A stretch of DNA of 9,049 nt, taken from assembly GCA_902632575.1 (NCBI GenBank), contig CACPCY010000022.1, positions 1-9,049 on the forward strand, in the 5' to 3' direction. Below, piece by piece: positions 6,476 to 9,049 of this stretch. This stretch comes from an uncultured Alphaproteobacteria bacterium (GTDB lineage Bacteria > Pseudomonadota > Alphaproteobacteria > HIMB59). Both the position numbers and the translations under genes were made by a program. The notes beneath the pieces are model-generated. The model ran no database searches and was not told the DNA's origin. It saw nothing but the letters and a program-made list of their open reading frames with translations. Every line of letters starts with the position of its first letter. Position 1 is the stretch's first letter.

Positions 6476-7069
6476 TTAGATACTTCTTAGTGTCTTTAAA
6501 AAATTAATAACATCCATTCCAATAATATTGAAATAACTGCCGTATATATCTTTAAAGAAAAAATTTCCTTTTCCTTCTATGTTATAACAACCTACAGCCT
6601 TTGATACTTGTTTGAAGTTCTTATCAACGTAATTATTGATATCTTTTACTCTAGTATTTTTAAAAGTTATTTTTGTTTTCGTTAAAGTGCTTTTTATTAG
6701 ATTGTTATTTATCATAAAAATCATCGCTGTGTAAAGATCGTGAGATTTATCATTAAATGCTTTAAGGGTTCTTTTACAGCACTCGGGACTGGCACATTTA
6801 TAAATAGTTTTTTTTTTAAATAAGATTGTTGTATCAAAAGTTACAATAATTTTATTACTATATTTTTTAGAAAGATATTCAGCTTTAGCTTTTGCAATTT
6901 TTAATGCATCATATTTATCATTATTTAAATCTTTTACCTTTTTTTCATTTATGTTGGGCGATCTATACTGAAATTTTAGGTTCATTAATTTAAAAATTTT
7001 TCTCCTAGATTGGCTTTTTGTGCCAATAATAACCTGTTTAGTTAATTGTGGATTAAGCGACTTATCCAT
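6476..7069 (-). CDS. maf: Maf-like nucleoside triphosphate pyrophosphatase
   Basis: Maf proteins hydrolyse non-canonical or modified nucleoside triphosphates to monophosphates and are linked to division control. The N-terminal GTKSQSRRKIFKLMNLKF (16-33) matches the family's LASxSPRRxxLL motif with Ser for Pro. Conserved positions visible are R22/R23, E42 (NEKK, usually DE), K62 (AKAKAEYL), D79 (VTFDTT, usually GADT or GADQ), K91 and H110. VGCYNIEGKG (159-168) and IYGSYFNIIGM (175-185) match the C-terminal signature, including the CYxxEG form I associate with the origin-proximal alphaproteobacterial Maf clade. Sequence identity to typical Maf is clearly low. The start codon lies within a DnaA-box-like sequence. 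It heads the leftward cluster and is divergent from rho; beside rho and the presumed origin is the expected place. A run of ten A's encodes a KKK at 85-87. Confidence 0.88.
   Translation of the reverse strand: MDKSLNPQLTKQVIIGTKSQSRRKIFKLMNLKFQYRSPNINEKKVKDLNNDKYDALKIAKAKAEYLSKKYSNKIIVTFDTTILFKKKTIYKCASPECCKRTLKAFNDKSHDLYTAMIFMINNNLIKSTLTKTKITFKNTRVKDINNYVDKNFKQVSKAVGCYNIEGKGNFFFKDIYGSYFNIIGMDVINFLKTLRSI
6808..6817 (-). repeat. A10 homopolymer in maf coding sequence
   Basis: Ten A's on the coding strand encode lysines 85-87, just after the conserved D79 region. The frame is intact as read. Confidence 0.8.
7047..7055 (-). promoter_or_regulatory. DnaA-box-like site TAATCCACA (minus strand)
   Basis: Plus-strand TGTGGATTA, one mismatch (second base) from the consensus TTATCCACA. 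It lies inside the maf coding region and is inverted relative to the other three sites. The same variant occurs on the plus strand at 7190-7198. Confidence 0.35.
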
Positions 7070-7070
7070 A
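7062..7070 (+). promoter_or_regulatory. DnaA-box-like site TTATCCATA
   Basis: One mismatch (eighth base, T for C) from TTATCCACA. It contains the maf start codon (CAT at 7067-7069 on the plus strand). Confidence 0.4.
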
Positions 7071-7121
7071 AAATTTGTGAGTTTTAAACAACGAAATTAC
7101 CATTAATTTATAAATATTAAG

Positions 7122-7130
7122 TTATCAACA
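7122..7130 (+). promoter_or_regulatory. DnaA-box-like site TTATCAACA
   Basis: One mismatch (sixth base, A for C) from TTATCCACA. Same orientation as the sites at 7062 and 7190, and followed closely by the small palindrome GTTATTAAATAAC at 7134-7146. Confidence 0.4.
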
Positions 7131-7189
7131 TTTGTTATTAAATAACTAAAAAAGTACTTAAATATAGGTTTTTTTAAATAAGAAGTTGT

Positions 7190-7198
7190 TAATCCACA
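7190..7198 (+). promoter_or_regulatory. DnaA-box-like site TAATCCACA
   Basis: One mismatch (second base, A for T) from TTATCCACA. It is the site nearest the TA-rich tract, about 25 bases before it. Confidence 0.4.
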
Positions 7199-7221
7199 TC
7201 ATTCGACATACAACAACAATC

Positions 7222-7265
7222 CTATATATAAATATATATATATTTCCTCTTTATTTTTTGTTATA
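7222..7265. other. TA-rich tract, possible DNA-unwinding element
   Basis: From 7222 to 7245 the sequence is almost an alternating TA run, followed by CCTCTTT and a T-rich stretch up to TTATA at 7261-7265. The T content of 7242-7262 is high on the plus strand. This position next to the DnaA-box-like cluster is what an origin melting region would look like. In a genome this AT-rich it could also be simple promoter or spacer DNA of rho. Confidence 0.35.
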
Positions 7266-7305
7266 TACCTAATCAATATATCTAACTATCTAGGTAATTT
7301 CCAAT

Positions 7306-8562
7306 ATGCATCTAAACGAACTAAAAGATAAAAAACCTCAAGAACTATTAGACTATGCTGAGTCTTTAGGGATAGAAAATGCCTCTGGTTTAAAGAAGCA
7401 AGACATATATTTTTCTGTTTTGAAGAAATTCGCAGAAAAAAATGAGGAAATAATAGGCGAAGGTGTCTTAGAAACAATGCAAGATGGTTTTGGATTTTTG
7501 AGATCAGCAAACTCTAATTATCTTCCAGGACCAGATGATATATATGTCAGTCCAAATCAAATAAAGAAATATGGTCTTAGAAAAGGTGATACACTTGAGG
7601 GGCCTATCAGACCTCCTAAAGACGGTGAAAGATACTTTGCACTAGTTGAAACCAATAAAGTAAATTTTATAGAAATAGCTAAAAATAATAAATTTAAAAC
7701 AAATTTCGATAATTTAACCCCTCTTTATCCAGAGAAAAAATTTAATCTAGAGACAGAAAAACCAGACACAGATTTATCATCAAGAATTATAGATATTATT
7801 GCACCAGTTGGTGCTGGTCAAAGATCTTTAATTGTTGCACCACCAAGATCAGGTAAAACAGTAATTTTACAAAAAATAGCGAAGTCAATTGCTGAAAATT
7901 TTCCTGATGTTTATCTAATGGTTCTTTTAATAGATGAGAGACCAGAAGAAGTTACAGACATGCAACGATCTGTCAAAGGTGAAGTAATTAGCTCAACATT
8001 TGATGAACCAGCTGCAAGACACGTTCAAGTTGCTGAAATGGTTATTGAAAAAGCTAAAAGACTAGCTGAAAATAAATATGATGTTGTAATTCTTTTAGAC
8101 TCTATTACAAGATTAGGTAGAGCATATAACACTGTTGTGCCATCAAGTGGTAAAGTCTTAACAGGTGGTGTAGATGCCAATGCACTTCAAAGACCAAAAA
8201 GATTTTTTGGTGCAGCTAGAAATATCGAAGAAGGTGGCTCACTAACTATTATTGCCACTGCATTAATAGAAACAGGTAGTAGAATGGATGAGGTTATTTT
8301 TGAAGAATTTAAGGGAACTGGTAATTCAGAAATTGTCCTCGACAGAAAATTATCTGATAAAAGAACATATCCTGCTATTGATGTTCAAAAGTCAGGCACC
8401 AGAAAAGAAGATTTACTCTTAGATGCTGGAGATCTACAAAAAGTCTTTATTTTAAGGAAAATTCTATCCTCTATGGGTACAGTTGATGCAATGGAGTTTC
8501 TTCTTGATAAAATGAAAGACTGTAAAACTAACGAAGAGTTTTTCAGCAGTATGAACCAATAA
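7306..8562 (+). CDS. rho: Rho, transcription termination factor
   Basis: Rho is a hexameric RNA-dependent ATPase that loads on untranslated RNA and dislodges RNA polymerase. The 418 residues align almost without gaps to E. coli Rho, so residue numbers correspond. The N-terminal helical domain begins [10 protein letters not shown] (E. coli MNLTELKN), which confirms the ATG. The primary RNA site includes RNP1 DGFGFLR (60-66, F62/F64). The ATPase core has Walker A APPRSGKT (178-185, K184), catalytic E211/R212 in LIDERPEE, Walker [10 protein letters not shown] (261-269, D265), Q-loop [12 protein letters not shown] (281-292, K283), R-loop GSRMDE (324-329) and arginine finger R366 in SGTRKED. A weak AGG lies about 10 bases before the start. 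It is much better conserved and less AT-biased than maf-aroE-coaE. Given the overlapping gene ends, Rho-dependent termination is probably important in this genome. Its stop is four bases from the end of a convergent gene. Confidence 0.98.
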   Translation: MHLNELKDKKPQELLDYAESLGIENASGLKKQDIYFSVLKKFAEKNEEIIGEGVLETMQDGFGFLRSANSNYLPGPDDIYVSPNQIKKYGLRKGDTLEGPIRPPKDGERYFALVETNKVNFIEIAKNNKFKTNFDNLTPLYPEKKFNLETEKPDTDLSSRIIDIIAPVGAGQRSLIVAPPRSGKTVILQKIAKSIAENFPDVYLMVLLIDERPEEVTDMQRSVKGEVISSTFDEPAARHVQVAEMVIEKAKRLAENKYDVVILLDSITRLGRAYNTVVPSSGKVLTGGVDANALQRPKRFFGAARNIEEGGSLTIIATALIETGSRMDEVIFEEFKGTGNSEIVLDRKLSDKRTYPAIDVQKSGTRKEDLLLDAGDLQKVFILRKILSSMGTVDAMEFLLDKMKDCKTNEEFFSSMNQ

Positions 8563-8566
8563 CTCT

Positions 8567-9049
8567 CTATCTTATCCAGTTATTGAAATAATAATTTTTT
8601 TCCTCTTCAGTTAATACTAATAAATTATCTAATACATCTTTCCACTTATGTTCAATTTCAAAAAGAAAAGGAGATAAACTTGTTTGCTTTTCTTTTAATC
8701 TATAGGCATCATCCTCCCAATGCCCAAGGAAACCATCATGATAGCTACAACTACTGTTACCATATTTTTTTAAATCAGAATTACCCATGAAACCATTATC
8801 ATAAGCAGTACCAACCCTATTACCTATAAACTTAAATTTCTCATAATATTCACTACACAGTGTAATTAAAAATCTTTTGTTATCTTTTTCAAATAGTCCG
8901 CTATATATGTAAAAATCGTTATTATTATCTATTAGTTTTGCTGCTATTAGGCTGGCATCAATTGAACCAAAATAAACCTCTTCTTTTAGATATGTATAAT
9001 CATTTAAACCAGCGACAGGTATTATTTCAAATACTGTTATTTGATCTTT
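8567..9049 (-). CDS. Unrecognised protein, C-terminal 160 residues (continues past right edge)
   Basis: The frame ending at TAG (8567-8569) stays open to the window edge, so the methionine at 8786-8788 is internal and the gene starts beyond 9049. I do not recognise the family. The visible part is acidic and rich in Asn, Tyr, Asp and Lys, with no transmembrane segment. It includes YFGSIDASLIAAKLI (visible residues 26-40) and an internal near-repeat, YDNGFMGN (83-90) and YHDGFLGHW (103-111), exactly 20 residues apart. The C-terminus is helix-like and charged, ending YYFNNWIR. The aromatic-glycine repeats could belong to a binding or beta-rich fold, but that is speculation. It converges on rho with four bases between the stops. 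In many Alphaproteobacteria mnmE or other conserved genes follow rho, so this may be a lineage-specific insertion. Codon use looks like the neighbours. Confidence 0.7.
   Translation of the reverse strand, partial: KDQITVFEIIPVAGLNDYTYLKEEVYFGSIDASLIAAKLIDNNNDFYIYSGLFEKDNKRFLITLCSEYYEKFKFIGNRVGTAYDNGFMGNSDLKKYGNSSCSYHDGFLGHWEDDAYRLKEKQTSLSPFLFEIEHKWKDVLDNLLVLTEEEKNYYFNNWIR

Larger units (their letters stand above)
7047..7265. other. Candidate chromosomal replication origin (oriC) between maf and rho
   Basis: This is the window's only large gap (7070-7305, 236 bases) plus the first bases of maf. Four DnaA-box-like nonamers, each one mismatch from TTATCCACA, occur within 152 bases, followed by a nearly pure A/T tract that could be the unwinding element. 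Genes on each side point away from it (maf cluster left, rho right). In many Alphaproteobacteria the origin lies near the maf-aroE-coaE-dnaQ block and the rho/hemE block. No perfect DnaA box, no TTAA-N7-TTAA CtrA site and no full IHF consensus was found. I also saw no convincing sigma70 promoter here for maf or rho, although both must be transcribed from this gap. Confidence 0.5.

Noticed and set aside
7134..7146. Palindrome GTTATT-A-AATAAC as a terminator or operator
   Set aside because: Pure A/T arms apart from the end G/C pair and a one-base centre cannot form a stable hairpin; at most a weak operator.
7103..7192. CtrA sites (TTAA-N7-TTAA) in the maf-rho gap
   Set aside because: TTAA occurs at 7103, 7117, 7158, 7174 and 7189, but no pair has the 7-base spacing.
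7271..7283. IHF site (WATCAA-N4-TTR) before rho
   Set aside because: AATCAA is present, but the TTR half reads TCT, so the consensus is not met.
7186..7286. Sigma70 promoter of rho (TTGTTA at 7186 or 7258)
   Set aside because: At 16-18 base spacing the -10 positions read TACAAC or TCTAAC, too weak to call in DNA this AT-rich.
7286..7510. Open frame of 74 codons antisense to the rho start
   Set aside because: Antisense to the strongly conserved N-terminus of Rho.
1..9049. Mobile element, CRISPR array, tRNA, rRNA or riboswitch
   Set aside because: Reading both strands showed no transposase, integrase, repeat-spacer array, cloverleaf or rRNA-like segment; nearly all the sequence is accounted for by housekeeping genes.

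Overview
The window is AT-rich, gene-dense bacterial chromosome. Two sampled 60-base lines run from about 15% GC (5461-5520, in coaE) to about 30% GC (7321-7380, in rho). The gene set and order (hisA-hisH-hisB, hslV-hslU, an Smr protein, a Tim44-domain protein, dnaQ, coaE, aroE, maf, rho) is the arrangement found beside the replication origin in many Alphaproteobacteria. Low GC, 4-11 base gene overlaps, tiny intergenic gaps and few Shine-Dalgarno sequences suggest a streamlined marine alphaproteobacterium, Pelagibacterales (SAR11)-like or a similar small-genome lineage. The lineage is inference; no rRNA gene is present to settle it.

Layout, left to right. (1) 1-1544, minus strand: the middle of a histidine operon, hisB-hisH-hisA, read leftward with ATGA overlaps. 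hisA runs off the left edge. (2) 1545-1582: a 38-base divergent gap holding a candidate heat-shock (RpoH-type) promoter and a 14-base palindrome. (3) 1583-3447, plus strand: hslV-hslU, the HslVU two-component protease, joined by TAATG. (4) 3437-7069, minus strand: six tightly packed genes transcribed maf-aroE-coaE-dnaQ-tim44-smr. The smr end overlaps the hslU end by 11 bases. (5) 7070-7305: the only sizeable gap, between divergent maf and rho. It holds several one-mismatch DnaA boxes followed by a TA-rich tract and is the best candidate for oriC. (6) 7306-8562, plus strand: a complete, fully conserved rho. (7) 8567-9049, minus strand: the C-terminal 160 residues of an unrecognised protein that continues past the right edge.

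The genes are housekeeping: histidine synthesis (HisA/H/B), ATP-dependent proteolysis (HslVU), proofreading (DnaQ), CoA synthesis (CoaE), the shikimate pathway (AroE), nucleotide sanitation (Maf), a probable membrane or envelope factor (Tim44-domain) and transcription termination (Rho). I see no phage, IS element, CRISPR array, tRNA or rRNA. The items most worth a second look are the candidate origin between maf and rho, the candidate heat-shock promoter of hslVU, the contracted gene neighbourhood with a shortened Tim44 protein, and the unrecognised repeat-containing protein next to rho.
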